DNA from: Streptomyces griseus
GTDB lineage: Bacteria > Actinomycetota > Actinomycetes > Streptomycetales > Streptomycetaceae
Length of the DNA: 64,000 nt
Direction: 5' to 3'
Assembly: GCF_900460065.1 (NCBI RefSeq)
Contig: NZ_UAVD01000029.1
Coordinates: 62,001 to 126,000, forward strand
In this document: positions 52,001 to 60,100 of the stretch, one piece after another
How the letters are laid out: every line of letters starts with the position of its first letter
How positions within the stretch are numbered: the first letter of the stretch is position 1
Program-made: the position numbers and the translations under genes
Notes under the pieces: generated by a model
The model's input: only the letters and a program-made list of their open reading frames with translations
What the model was told of the DNA's origin: nothing
Databases searched by the model: none

Positions 52001-53895
52001 CCGGCACGGCTATCCCGACCCCGCCCCTCCCGACGACGGCTATCCCGACCCCGCCCGTCCCGACGACGGCTATCCCGACCCCGCCCGTCCCGACGACGGC
52101 TGTCCCGACCCCGCCCGTCCCGACGACGGCTATCCCGACCCCGCCCGTCCCGACTCCGGCCACCCCCACCCCGCCCGCACCCGGCGCAGCCGTCCCCACC
52201 CCGGCCACCCCGACCCCGCCGGGTACCCCGCCCGCGCCCGGCACGGCCACCCCCACCCCGCCGAGTTACGCCCCACCGGCCGGAGCCCCGGACGCTTTCG
52301 GCCTGCGCGCCTTCTGCGCCGACCGCCTGCCCGCGTATCTCGTGCCGGACACCGTGGTCGTCCTCGACGCCCTTCCGACCACGAGCACCGGCAAGGTCGA
52401 CACCACCGCCCTGCCCGAACCACCGGCCGCCCCCGCCGCCCCGGCGGATCCTCCGCGGACCGCCACCGAGGGAGTCGTCGCCGCCATCTGGGCCACCGTT
52501 CTCCACCGGAGCGACGTGGACCGTTCCGCCGACTTCTTCGCCCTCGGCGGGCACTCGCTCATCGCCGCCCACGTCCTCGCCGCCGTCCGCGACCGCCTCG
52601 GCGTCACGGTGCCGATGCGCACCCTGTTCGCCGCCCCCACCGTGGCGGCGTTCGCGGCGGTCGTCGACGACGGTGTCCCGGCGGACCTGCCCACGCCCGA
52701 CCGGCTGCGCGCCGACGCCGTCCCGCCGCCCGAGATCCGCCTCCGCGCAGCCCCCGCACCCGGGACGCGCCTCGGCACGGCCCCGCCCCCCGGAGTGCGA
52801 CCGCCCGGCGTGCGGCCGATCGAGGTCCGACCGTTCCGTGTCCGACCGCCCGGCGTCCCCTCGGCCGGCCGGCCGCGCCGGATCCTGCTCACCGGGGCCA
52901 CCGGCTTTCTCGGCCGCCACCTCCTCGACCAGCTCCTGGCCCGGACCGATGCCCGGATCCACTGTCTGGTCCGCCGGGGTTCGATCGACCGGCTGCCGGT
53001 CACCGACCGCGTGATCCCGGTCCCCGGCGACCTGGCCGCACCCGGCCTCGGACTGTCCACGGAGGATCACGACACCCTCACCACCGTGGACGCGATCTAC
53101 CACAACGCCGCCGTTCCGCACTTCGCCGCTTCCTACGACGCACTCAAATCCGCCCACGTCGACGCCACCGCCGCGATCCTGCGCCTGGCCGGCGACAGCG
53201 GTGCCCCGCTGCACCTGACCTCCACCCTCGGCGTCTTCCTCGGCGACGCCCACGACGGCCGCGTCGTCACCGAGGCCGACGTCCCCACCGACCCGAGCGG
53301 CCTCACCAGCGGCTACGACCTGAGCAAATGGGTGGCCGACGCCATGTCCGTCGCCGCCCGCGGCCACGGTCTGCCCGTCTCGGTCCACCGCATCGCGGCC
53401 ATCGTCGGCGACACCGTCACCGGCGCCACCGACCCGCGCTCCGCGTTCAGCCGCTGGCTCACCGGATGCGTCGCGGCGGGCGCCGTCCCGGACACCGCCG
53501 AGGTGCTGGACATGGTGCCCGTGGACACGGTGGCCGCCGCGATCGTCGCGCTCTCGCAGGCCCCGGAGCTCCTGGGCCGGGACCACCACTACCACGGCGA
53601 CGGCGGCCTCACCCGTGCCGCGCTCGCCGCCGCCCTCACCTCGGCCGGCCACCCGACCGAGGTGGTGCCGTACCGGCTGTGGCGGGAACGGATGCTCGCC
53701 GACCCGGCCGGGCCCTTCGCCCCGCTCGCCTTCTCCCTGCCCGAACACCCCCGCCCGCACCCGCGGTTCGACTGCTCCCGCACCTGGGCCGCCGCGGCCG
53801 GGGCGGGGGTGGGGTTCCCCCCGGCCGACGAGCGAATGCTGCGCAGGCACCTGGACGGCCTCACCGGTGCCGGCGCGCTTTCCGGAAATGGATGA
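46075..53895 (+). CDS. Two-module nonribosomal peptide synthetase, C-A-T-C-A-T-reductase
   Basis: The product is 2606 residues. C1 at about 1-400 (THHAVVDG). A1 at about 437-898 (HTSGSTGSPKAV, FDISVWEL, NTYGPTETTIW, GRADAQLKVRGHRVEPAEVE). T1 with Ser930 (GGHSLAAAK). C2 at about 982-1475 with HHIICDD instead of HHxxxDG. A2 at about 1512-2115 (HTSGSTGEPKGV, FDAAFGDIF, NHYGPTEATV, GRADDQVKIRGNRVEPGEV, TGKVDTTAL). T2 with Ser2161. Terminal NAD(P)H reductase at about 2268-2606 (LLTGATGFLGRHLLDQL, then YDLSK). C1 would accept the unit from the stand-alone A-T. The reductase frees the chain as an aldehyde or alcohol. Proline-rich repeat insertions interrupt C2 and A2. Coupled starts on both sides. 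Confidence 0.95.
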   Translation: MTFPLPPGARRLWFAEAFADGAPLHNNPAVFRLTGPLSADALRRAADLVAARHPVLRTTFDEVDGEPVGRTGPVAAADVVVRAVPAADAEAFATRAAREPFDLRTGPLFRVRLGRITPTDHILVINTHHAVVDGRSLAVLCGEIGALYADPGRALPDPGAPPDTVDHDPSRRVSDLAGVPDLLTLPTDRPRPRMRGFRGELRRHSVPAGLTARVDALARATRATRFVVLHAAYAATLGTTAGQDDVVAATLVSGRPGPESADAVGMFVNPVPLRVRIGGDPTFRELVARARGAVAAGLGGAAVPFDRIVEAVGAARDPSHAPLCQAHLVMQDPPEVVLPGVRADRMLPDTGTADVDLTVMVESGGPEMTVVTEHDTDLFDGATVDGFAGRLLALLDGACADPDRRLSALTAGASAVAESAPPTGGSAGPAGAPAPSTVLELIRFDAEGLAVGELSYAELERRSAALASVLRSRGAGPEVWVAVDLPRGRDLVVAVLGIWRAGAVYVPVEPSWPGPRRRAVTGAARIVLTGIPELPQEFERVEPGIAPESLAYVLHTSGSTGSPKAVGVPHRAVAGMLARSTALVGLRAGDVVAALISPAFDISVWELVAPLTVGARVVPVPPETVVDGPALARLLKAEAVTVVQVTPSLWAVLAAAGGVPECVRVRVSIGEVLTPELAGALGGAELWNTYGPTETTIWSTAERVHRGGRFGIGDPLDGVARYLLNAGLRPVDDDVVGEVYLGGFPLARGYLGAPGRSATRFVADPFSPVPGARMYATGDLARRRPGGLVEFVGRADAQLKVRGHRVEPAEVEAALRADPEVADARVTGDGDRLVAYVIPAAGRPRWTGVRERLSRVLPAYLVPSAMVTVDAFPLTSSGKLNVRALPPPAEDTTAPDPHPGLETTVAEIFAGLLARPVGRDDDFFLSGGHSLAAAKAVARIAASTGAEVTVRTLFAHPTVAALAAAIDAGRGDPGTPEEPGAAPATPGGLSGPQRGLWAIHQAGRDDGAYVVHAAFRLDGALDEAGLRAGFTHTLAAHPALRSAITVHAGVPRLSAEPCTDALSARAWRTTDLSARTDPWPEAERLAARDADRPFDLTRPPLVRAHLIRTAPTTHLLTLTAHHIICDDTSMSILLSTLTSADPIASSPPGGAADVRRTGPGPALRARTGAPEPPIGAPAVVGPRPSAPPLGGPRLSAPTVVGPRRRTTDFWAETLRDAPSASGPAPDHPYGTSPATAPDTPPHPENGGGPAHPDRSGAAPGATHRFTVPAGLARRFATRCRGEGATTVAGLLAVLAIVSATRDGGDDLVVGTPVSTRPDGWDDVIGMFVTTLPLRLRTNRRATPRDLLADATGAVADAMDHADIAPADILTALPTPRGDRDPLFRTMLVLNRETAPVTFTGLTATPLPIDRATSRFDLTLHIREREGDWPALIDYRTDRYEADTITGIADQVLAVMEAVARHPGRPLSHLDLLSPADSAVHTALGARPDPAIPGGAPDTPPTGPAVPPRPAPTTVVDLIAARTARTPDAIAVLDLAAAPLTYRDLDRGSSAVARHLREAGIRSEDPVALTLPAGADAIIAILGVLKAGGCFVPLDPDQPPSRRQALITAVGATTVLTRENLLAVGRHESREALLATGRHEPREALPTHLASTPVDPSQLAYVVHTSGSTGEPKGVEVQHDTLLKLTTAFIAEHGLTAGHRLLMVPPAHFDAAFGDIFPVLAAGATLVTHPDPGSLTGPDLLALCVEHRLSAVDTAAPLWQRWVADLAGERLPLEIMMVGGDTVPAATVRAWAKHGVPLHNHYGPTEATVCATSHRTVDGREHPTRLPIGRPLPHVRVHLLDRALRRVPVGVVGEIYIGGTAPARGYRGQPAATAAAFLADPYADRPGARMYRTGDLARLNRHGTLEFVGRADDQVKIRGNRVEPGEVAAVLAAHPAVAEAVVVADGDRLIGYVGAPAPLTTATPPGPWTAVPTRLTPGTAIPTPPLPTTAIPTPPVPTTAIPTPPVPTTAVPTPPVPTTAIPTPPVPTPATPTPPAPGAAVPTPATPTPPGTPPAPGTATPTPPSYAPPAGAPDAFGLRAFCADRLPAYLVPDTVVVLDALPTTSTGKVDTTALPEPPAAPAAPADPPRTATEGVVAAIWATVLHRSDVDRSADFFALGGHSLIAAHVLAAVRDRLGVTVPMRTLFAAPTVAAFAAVVDDGVPADLPTPDRLRADAVPPPEIRLRAAPAPGTRLGTAPPPGVRPPGVRPIEVRPFRVRPPGVPSAGRPRRILLTGATGFLGRHLLDQLLARTDARIHCLVRRGSIDRLPVTDRVIPVPGDLAAPGLGLSTEDHDTLTTVDAIYHNAAVPHFAASYDALKSAHVDATAAILRLAGDSGAPLHLTSTLGVFLGDAHDGRVVTEADVPTDPSGLTSGYDLSKWVADAMSVAARGHGLPVSVHRIAAIVGDTVTGATDPRSAFSRWLTGCVAAGAVPDTAEVLDMVPVDTVAAAIVALSQAPELLGRDHHYHGDGGLTRAALAAALTSAGHPTEVVPYRLWRERMLADPAGPFAPLAFSLPEHPRPHPRFDCSRTWAAAAGAGVGFPPADERMLRRHLDGLTGAGALSGNG
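49600..49683 (+). repeat. 60-bp-spaced direct repeat in a proline-rich insert of the C2 domain
   Basis: 49600-49623 recurs with one change at 49660-49683, giving two VVGPR-type units within a Pro/Ala/Gly-rich stretch that replaces the segment normally following the C-domain histidine motif. Confidence 0.75.
50932..51003 (+). repeat. Imperfect 36-bp tandem duplication in the A2 domain
   Basis: 50932-50967 and 50968-51003 are near-identical in-frame copies encoding LLAVGRHESREA and LLATGRHEPREA. It lies just before the A3 phosphate-binding loop. Confidence 0.85.
52006..52155 (+). repeat. Five 30-bp tandem repeats inside the A2 domain
   Basis: Units begin at 52006, 52036, 52066, 52096 and 52126, each encoding TAIPTPPVPT with one or two changes (L in unit 1, V for I in unit 4). 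Degenerate Thr/Pro units continue to about 52265. The insert falls between the A8 and A10 motifs of the second adenylation domain and keeps the frame. Confidence 0.95.
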
Positions 53896-54875
53896 CCATG
53901 CCCCTGCCCGAAGCTTCCTCCGGTGTCCCGGCCCCGGTGCTCGACCGCCTGGGCGCGGCCGGCTACCGGGCCATGATCGCCGGTGTCCGACTCGGGGTCT
54001 TCACCGCCCTGGAAGCCGGCCCGCTGACCGTCGAGGAGCTGGCCACCGCGGTCGGCGGTGACCCGGACGGGGTGCGGAGCCTGGTGAACGTCCTGGTGAC
54101 CTTCGGCTACCTGCGGCACGACGAGCACGGGGTCACGACCGCCGCGGCACCCGGTCCGCCGGACCTCGAACTGTTCTGGCACGAGGTCCTGTTCGAGCAC
54201 TGGGCCGACATCGAGGACACCATCCGCACCGGCACGCCCCGCCGCGGCTTCTACACCTGGCTGCGCGAGCGCCCCGCCACCGCCGCGCGGCTGCGCCGGA
54301 TGCTCGCCGGGGCCGCCGCGGCGCTGGCCGACGACATCGCCGCCGCACTGCCCCCCGCGGCCACCGTCCTGGACATCGGGGGTGGCCACGGCGACCACAC
54401 CGTGGAACTGTGCCGCCGCCGCCCCGACGTGACGGTCACCGTCTTCGACCTGCCGGAGACGATCACGGCCCTCCGGGAGGACGCCCCGCCGGGCCGGATG
54501 ACGGCCCGGGCGGGCGACTACCTCACCGACGACCTGGGTTCCGGGCACGACCTGGTGCTGCTGTTCAACGTCCTGCACGGCCACCGCCCCGAGGAGTGCC
54601 GCGAGATCTTCCGGCGCGCGGCGACAGCGCTGTCCCCCACGGGAAGCATCGCCGTCCTCGACCACGACCGCGAACCACCCGCAGACCTGGGCCCGGCCGC
54701 GGCCGGTTTCCTCGGCATGTTCGATCTGACCCTGTGGCAGGGCCACGCCGGCGGGGTGCACCGCTACAGCGACCTCGCGGCCTGGCTGGGCGAGGCCGGA
54801 CTCACCGAGACGAGGGTCGTGCCGCTCGCCGCGTCCCCGCTGGAGAAGCTGCTGATCGCGGGCCGGCCGTCATGA
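53892..54875 (+). CDS. O-methyltransferase with winged-helix dimerisation domain
   Basis: The product is 327 residues. The N-terminal 100 residues are a winged-helix dimerisation region (GVFTALEAGPLTVEELATAV, VRSLVNVLVTFGYLRHD). The SAM fold starts VLDIGGGHGDHTVELC, then VTVFDLPETI, HDLVLLFNVLHGHRPEECRE and GSIAVLDHDREPP. This is the small-molecule O-methyltransferase-2 architecture, common for phenol methylation in polyketide and NRPS pathways. It suits an aromatic hydroxyl introduced by the flavoenzyme at 44244. ATG 53892 overlaps the NRPS stop (ATGA); ATG 53898 is an alternative. Confidence 0.92.
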   Translation: MTMPLPEASSGVPAPVLDRLGAAGYRAMIAGVRLGVFTALEAGPLTVEELATAVGGDPDGVRSLVNVLVTFGYLRHDEHGVTTAAAPGPPDLELFWHEVLFEHWADIEDTIRTGTPRRGFYTWLRERPATAARLRRMLAGAAAALADDIAAALPPAATVLDIGGGHGDHTVELCRRRPDVTVTVFDLPETITALREDAPPGRMTARAGDYLTDDLGSGHDLVLLFNVLHGHRPEECREIFRRAATALSPTGSIAVLDHDREPPADLGPAAAGFLGMFDLTLWQGHAGGVHRYSDLAAWLGEAGLTETRVVPLAASPLEKLLIAGRPS

Positions 54876-56002
54876 CCGCCGACCCGTACCCCGGCTACGC
54901 CTGGTTGCGCGAGCACGACCCGGTCTGCCCCGTCGGCGGTCCGCATGTCCCGGGCCGGATGTGGCTGGTGACCCGGTACGACGACGTACGCGCCTGCCTG
55001 GCCGACCGCCGCCTGGGCAGCCGTGCCCCGGTCGACCCCGACCCCCACCCGCCCGGTCTCTCCCACCTGGACGGTCCCGGACACGCCAGGCTGCGCCGAC
55101 TGGTCGCCGCGGCGTTCACCCCCGCCGCGGTGGCGCGTCTGCGTGATCGCACCGCCCGGACCTGCGCGCACGCCGTCGAGTCGTTCGCCGGACGCGGGCA
55201 CGCGGACCTCGTCGCCGAGTACACCCGGGAGATCCCGGTCGCCGTCATGCACGACCTGCTGGGCGTCCCGGAAACCGAGCGCGCGCCCGCCGCCGACGTG
55301 CTGGACATGTGGTACCGGGCGAAGTTCCGGCAGCCGCGCGACGAGGCGAGTCTGGCCGAACTGCTGGACTACGTCGGCGAGCTGGTGGCCTACAAACGAA
55401 CGCACCCGGGGGACGACCTGACGACGCGACTGATCGACTCGGACGCGCTGACCGGTGAGGAGCTGGAGGTGATGGTCATGACGCTGATCGGCGCCGGTCA
55501 CATCACCACGATCCAGTTCCTCGGCACCACCGTCCTGCACCTGCTCGACCACCCCGGCCACCGAGCCGCCCTGCTCCGCGGCGATCTCGACTGGCCCCGT
55601 GCGGTCAACGAACTGCTGCGCCTGGACTCGCCGTCGCACGTGGCGGAGTACCGGTACGCGGGCGAGGACATGACGCTCGCGGACGCCCGCGTGGGAGAGG
55701 GCGACGTGGTGCTGCTGTCGCTGGCGGCGGCGAACCGCGACCCGGACCGGTTCCCGGATCCCGGCACCCTCGACCTCACCCGCGACGCCCGCCCGCACCT
55801 GGCCTTCGGCCACGGCGCGCACACCTGCCTCGGCAGCCATCTGGTCAGGCTGGAGACGGAGATCGCGGTCACCACGTTGTTCGGCCGCCTGCCGGACCTG
55901 GCCCTGGACATCCCGGGCGGCGAGGTCGCGTGGGGTTACGCCCCGACGTTCCGCGGCCCCCTGGCCCTTCCGGTCACCTTCACCCCCTCCACCAGCCGAT
56001 AA
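54872..56002 (+). CDS. Cytochrome P450
   Basis: A 376-residue bacterial P450, somewhat short of the usual 400. The heme loop is FGHGAHTCLGSHL, the ExxR motif NELLRLDSP and the K-helix neighbourhood is canonical. The I-helix reads LIGAGHITTIQFL: the acidic residue next to the conserved threonine (AG-D/E-T) is replaced by Ile, so proton delivery may be unusual. It likely oxidises the peptide or a carrier-bound intermediate. ATG 54872 overlaps the methyltransferase stop. It is the last gene of the cluster operon. No ferredoxin gene is adjacent. Confidence 0.93.
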   Translation: MTADPYPGYAWLREHDPVCPVGGPHVPGRMWLVTRYDDVRACLADRRLGSRAPVDPDPHPPGLSHLDGPGHARLRRLVAAAFTPAAVARLRDRTARTCAHAVESFAGRGHADLVAEYTREIPVAVMHDLLGVPETERAPAADVLDMWYRAKFRQPRDEASLAELLDYVGELVAYKRTHPGDDLTTRLIDSDALTGEELEVMVMTLIGAGHITTIQFLGTTVLHLLDHPGHRAALLRGDLDWPRAVNELLRLDSPSHVAEYRYAGEDMTLADARVGEGDVVLLSLAAANRDPDRFPDPGTLDLTRDARPHLAFGHGAHTCLGSHLVRLETEIAVTTLFGRLPDLALDIPGGEVAWGYAPTFRGPLALPVTFTPSTSR

Positions 56003-56257
56003 CCCGTCCCCGCCCCTCACTCCCGGTGTCCCCTCCGCCGCTCCGGCGGCCTCCGTGACCCGGCGGACCGGACTCCGGCGCGCCCGGCGGAAGGACGCAC
56101 CCGGGCGCCGGCCGCAGGGCAATGCGGAGGGGGTCCGGACGCGTTGTCACTGGGGCCGCTTAGAGTCTCTCCCACTCGTCACGGTGCGTTGCCGTCGACG
56201 GGTCTCATCAGCGTGCCGCCGGGTCGGCGGCCGTTCGGAAACAGGGGAGAACAGCGC
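56003..56257 (+). promoter_or_regulatory. Intergenic region between the cluster and the MoxR-type system
   Basis: This 255-bp stretch has no gene I can support. It separates two co-directed operons and should hold the promoter of the DUF4132-like gene. TTGTCACTGGGGCCGCTTAGAGT (56142-56164) offers a plausible -35/-10 area (TTGTCA, TAGAGT, 17 apart). GC-rich inverted segments near 56035-56090 could end cluster transcription. Confidence 0.35.
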
Positions 56258-57118
56258 ATGGGGTGGGTGTCGGCGGGCGACTACGAAGTCGCTCTGGAGG
56301 CGGGCAAGGTGGTCTGCCGCAACGGGAAGGGGCGGCTGCTGAAGTCCGTTCCGGCCAAGCTGAAGGACGATCCGGCGGTCGTGGGTCTCCGGCAGTTGAC
56401 CGAGTGGATGGAGCGGCACGAACGCCGGTGCCTGACCGACGTCGAGCAGTGGATGGTGCGCTCGCTGCCCGTTCCCACCGCCGTGCTCGCCCGGGTCTGG
56501 CCCGACCCGGCCTGGCAGGCGGCCCTGCGGGACGTGGTGGTCACCGGCGCGGACGGCGGGGTCGCCGGGTTCCTGCGCGACGTCGACCCCGAGCGCGGTC
56601 TCGGCCTCGTCGACCTGGACGGCGACACGGTCCGCATCACCCCGGACGTGGTCAGCGTGCCCCACCCCGTGCTCCTCGACGATCTCGACGAGCTGCGGGA
56701 GTTCGCGGTCGAACTGGGCGTGAGCCAGACCGTGGAGCAACTGTTCCGCGAGGTGTGGCACCGCCCGGCCGGCCTCTCCCCGGAGACCACCTCCGTCGAT
56801 ACGTACGCCGGCGGCGTCTTCAAGGAACTGCGTTTCCTGCACGGCCGTGTCACCCAGCTCGGCTACCGGTCGCGCGGGGGGTACGCGGTCTGCCCCGTGA
56901 TGGAGGACGGCGCCACCGCCGAGGCGCGCATCTGGATCGGCGAGCACGACGGATACGACGCGTACGACACCGAGACGGGCCCCCTGGCCTGGACCGACCC
57001 CACGGGGCGTGCGCTCACGGCAGCCGAGGTCGGCCCCGTGGCGTGGTCGGAGGGCATGCGGATGGCGGCGGCGCTCTACGCCGGCCGCGACGTCGAGGAC
57101 GAGGAGCGGGCGGCATGA
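56258..57118 (+). CDS. DUF4132-domain-like protein, first gene of a MoxR-associated system
   Basis: A 286-residue protein from ATG 56258, behind CAGGGGAGA. Segments include DYEVALEAGKVVCRNGKGR, LKSVPAKLKDDPAVVGLRQL, VDLDGDTVRITPDVVSVPHP and a C-terminal KELRFLHGRVTQLGYRSRGG with YTDxEIGPLAWTDP-like ending, which fit the C-terminal (DUF4132/MolR-like) domain found with MoxR ATPases. It is expected to be cytosolic. The four genes from here overlap by 4 bases or sit within 3 bases, forming one operon. Activity unknown. Confidence 0.72.
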   Translation: MGWVSAGDYEVALEAGKVVCRNGKGRLLKSVPAKLKDDPAVVGLRQLTEWMERHERRCLTDVEQWMVRSLPVPTAVLARVWPDPAWQAALRDVVVTGADGGVAGFLRDVDPERGLGLVDLDGDTVRITPDVVSVPHPVLLDDLDELREFAVELGVSQTVEQLFREVWHRPAGLSPETTSVDTYAGGVFKELRFLHGRVTQLGYRSRGGYAVCPVMEDGATAEARIWIGEHDGYDAYDTETGPLAWTDPTGRALTAAEVGPVAWSEGMRMAAALYAGRDVEDEERAA

Positions 57119-60100
57119 GCATCACGACGAACACGACGAACACGACGGGCGCCGACGTGAACACGACCGCGGCCGACGGGGCGTCCCTCCCCGGGCAGGC
57201 CCGGGGCGGGAGCGCCTCCGCCGCCGAGACCCGCGCCGCGGCCCTGCTGGACGCGGGCGCGATCCTCCCCTCCGGCACCACCGACCGCGACGACGCCGAC
57301 GCGCTGACCGCCCGCACCTACACGCACACCGCCCTCGGCGACCGCCCCGTGGTCCGCCTCGTGCCCGGCACGCTCGGCGAAGCCGAGGACCTGGCCCTGG
57401 AGTTCCTCGGGCTGGCCCGGACCACCGAGGCCCCCGTCGTGGGCCAGGTGCGCCGCGAGACGCTGGGCTTCCCGGCCTGGGCGCTCGTCAACGACCCGGC
57501 CAACGGTCACCACGCCCTCGCCCTCGTCAAGGACATCGAGCGGCTGGGCCGGCAGGCCAAGACCCGTGCCGGAGCGGCCAAGGAGGGCTTCGACGAACTC
57601 GGCACCCGGCTCGGCCGGGCCGTGCCGCACTTCCTCCCCACCTACTACGAACAGGTGGCACGCCTCTTCCTCCAGGCCGAGAACCCCACCTACGCCGCGT
57701 CCTTCTTCGGCAAGGCCCGCGAGGCCGAGCGGGTGCACGGGCTGGTCGTGGACGAGGAGCGGCAGCGGGCCGTCTTCCTGGAGTTCGCCCTCGTCGGCGC
57801 GCTGACGGTGAAGGCGCTCCGGCAGTACGTACGGGACCTGGTGGCCCGGCTCGCACCGGCGGACGCCTGGGCACAGTTCCGACGGCTGCTGGTCGAGCGC
57901 TGCGCGGCGGGCATGCCACCGTACGCGGCGCTGCCGCAGGACGTGCGCGCACTGGTCAAGGCCGCCGGGCTGGACCGCGAGGCCGCCGAACGCGAGCTGG
58001 TGGCCGATCTCATCGGCTCGCCGGGAGTCGTCCGCGCCCCCGCCTCGTTCTGGGAGAGCTACCGCACCTCCCTCGTCGACCTCGCCCGACGGGACGAGGC
58101 CGTGAGGGCCCGGCTCCTCGGCTTCTTCCCGGAGACCTTCGACGAGAGCGGCCGGGACGCCGACGGCGTACCGGGCTGGCTCGCCCTGCTGGCCGAGTCC
58201 GGCGCCGACGACCTGCTGACCGCCCTCCCGGGCTCCTCCGGCGACCCGACGCCCGACGCCGCCGGCCCGTCCGTCTCCCCGGCGGACTGGCTCGCCCGCT
58301 GGGAGGCGCACCGCAGGCGCAGCAGGGTCACCTCGGGCCGCTGCCCGGCGACCCTCGGCCTGACCGCCCGGATGACCGACCGGCTGCGCGCCGACGGGCA
58401 CCCCGTCGACCTGTTCCAGGGCCGCTGGCAGCGCACCGCCGACCTGGACCTCCTCGACCTCTGCCTGGCCACCGGCGTCCCCGTCGCCGAGCCGGACGCC
58501 CAGGACGCGGGGACCGCGCGGTCCCTCGGGTTCCCGATCGGCCCGTGGCTCACCGACACCACGCCCGGCGCACGCGACCTGACCGCCGTCGCCGGACACC
58601 CGTTCTTCCGCGCCCTGCTGAGCCGGAACATCGGAAACCTCGGCGACGGACACCACCAGCGGCTGAGCGACGCCGGCCTGGCGAAGATCGCGGCCCACCC
58701 GGTGCTCTCCGTCATCCTGCGGGAGTGGCTGACCGCCCGGGCCGAGGAGTACACGGCCGCGCGCGGGCTCCCCGGGCTGCGCACCGCCCTCAACCGGCTG
58801 TCGTCGTTCCGCTCCGTGGCCGCGGACGTCGCCCCGGAGGCCGTACGACGCGTCGAGAACCACGAGATCGTGCCGCTGCTCGCCGCCACCCTCCGCACCG
58901 GCGTCCTCGACGAGCTGGGCTGGCCCGCGCTCGACGACACCTACGCCGAACTGGCCGCCGAGGCCGCCGAGGCCTCGCGAGGCCAGCGCAACCGGCGGGA
59001 GAGCGTCGGCGTCACCGGCGCCTGGCCCGCGCTGATCCTCAACACCCTCGAACGGGCCGTCGTCGTCGGCCCGGAAGGCGTCCTGCTGCGGCACACCCTG
59101 CGCCTCCCCGCCACCGTCGACCACTGGCGGACGATCGCCCTGCGCTACGCCGACGGCGAGCTGCTGGTCATCTGGTGGGAGGACGGCAAGCAGCGCGGCT
59201 ACTGGTCGCACCGCCCCGCCGAGGTGTTCACCGTCGGCGGCGAACAGCTTCCCCGCTGGGGCGGCTCCGGCCCCTCGGACGAGGTCTGCCTGCCGCTGCC
59301 CGGCGGCGGCCGTGCCACGGGCGGCAAGGCCCTGCACGCGGGCGACACCTCCCTCCCGCCCCAGCGCCCCGTCATCTCCGACGGCACCGGCCACTGGCGA
59401 GAGGGCCACCAGGGCACCCAGCGGGTGTGGCTGGAGTACGACCCGGTCGGCGGCACGCACGGCCGCGCCTCCCTCCCCGCCTTCCTCCGCTCCGGAGTCC
59501 GGGACGGCGCCCGGCTGCTCGCCGAGCACTGCCAGGTGCTGCCCCTCCAGCCCGGTCTGGAGACCACCCCGTTCGGCACGGACGGTACGGTCCTCGGCCG
59601 CTGGGTCCGCCGTACGGTCACCGAGACCGGCACGGCCGCCCCCGCCGACGGGCACCGGACGGTCGCCGGCACCCCCGACGGCCACACGGTCAGCCTGCCG
59701 CACCCGCTGCCCGGCGGCGGCTCCCCGGTGCCGCTCGGCGCCCTCGCCCTGCCCGGCGGATCGAGGCCGGTCGCGGCCCTGAACCACCGCTCCGTCGAGG
59801 CGCACCCGGCGGACACCGACGGCACCGGCGGCAGCCTGTGGTCCGTCACCCCCGACTCGTCCGGCGGGAACGACGCGGCGGGCACCCCCTACGTGCCTCC
59901 CGTCTCCTACTGGCACGCCCTGCGCCCGAGGGACGAGCGGGGCTCCACGGCCCTGCGCAACCTGACGGACTCCCGGGCGGACGAGCTGTTCGAGGAGGTC
60001 GCCACCGCGGTCGCCCGACACCTGGAGGCGTTCCGGGCCGTCGAGGAGTACACCGGCCCCTCCTCACGCGAGATGACCGAGGAGGCCGCCGCCCGGGTGC

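Noticed and set aside
47719..53850. 2043-codon open frame on the minus strand
   Set aside because: Antisense to the NRPS, made by strong third-position GC. Glycine/arginine-rich with no domain; the plus strand carries all NRPS motifs.
57076..60021. 981-codon minus-strand frame opposite the large 57115-62313 gene
   Set aside because: Antisense shadow; low-complexity Gly/Val/Arg composition, no ribosome site, no motif.
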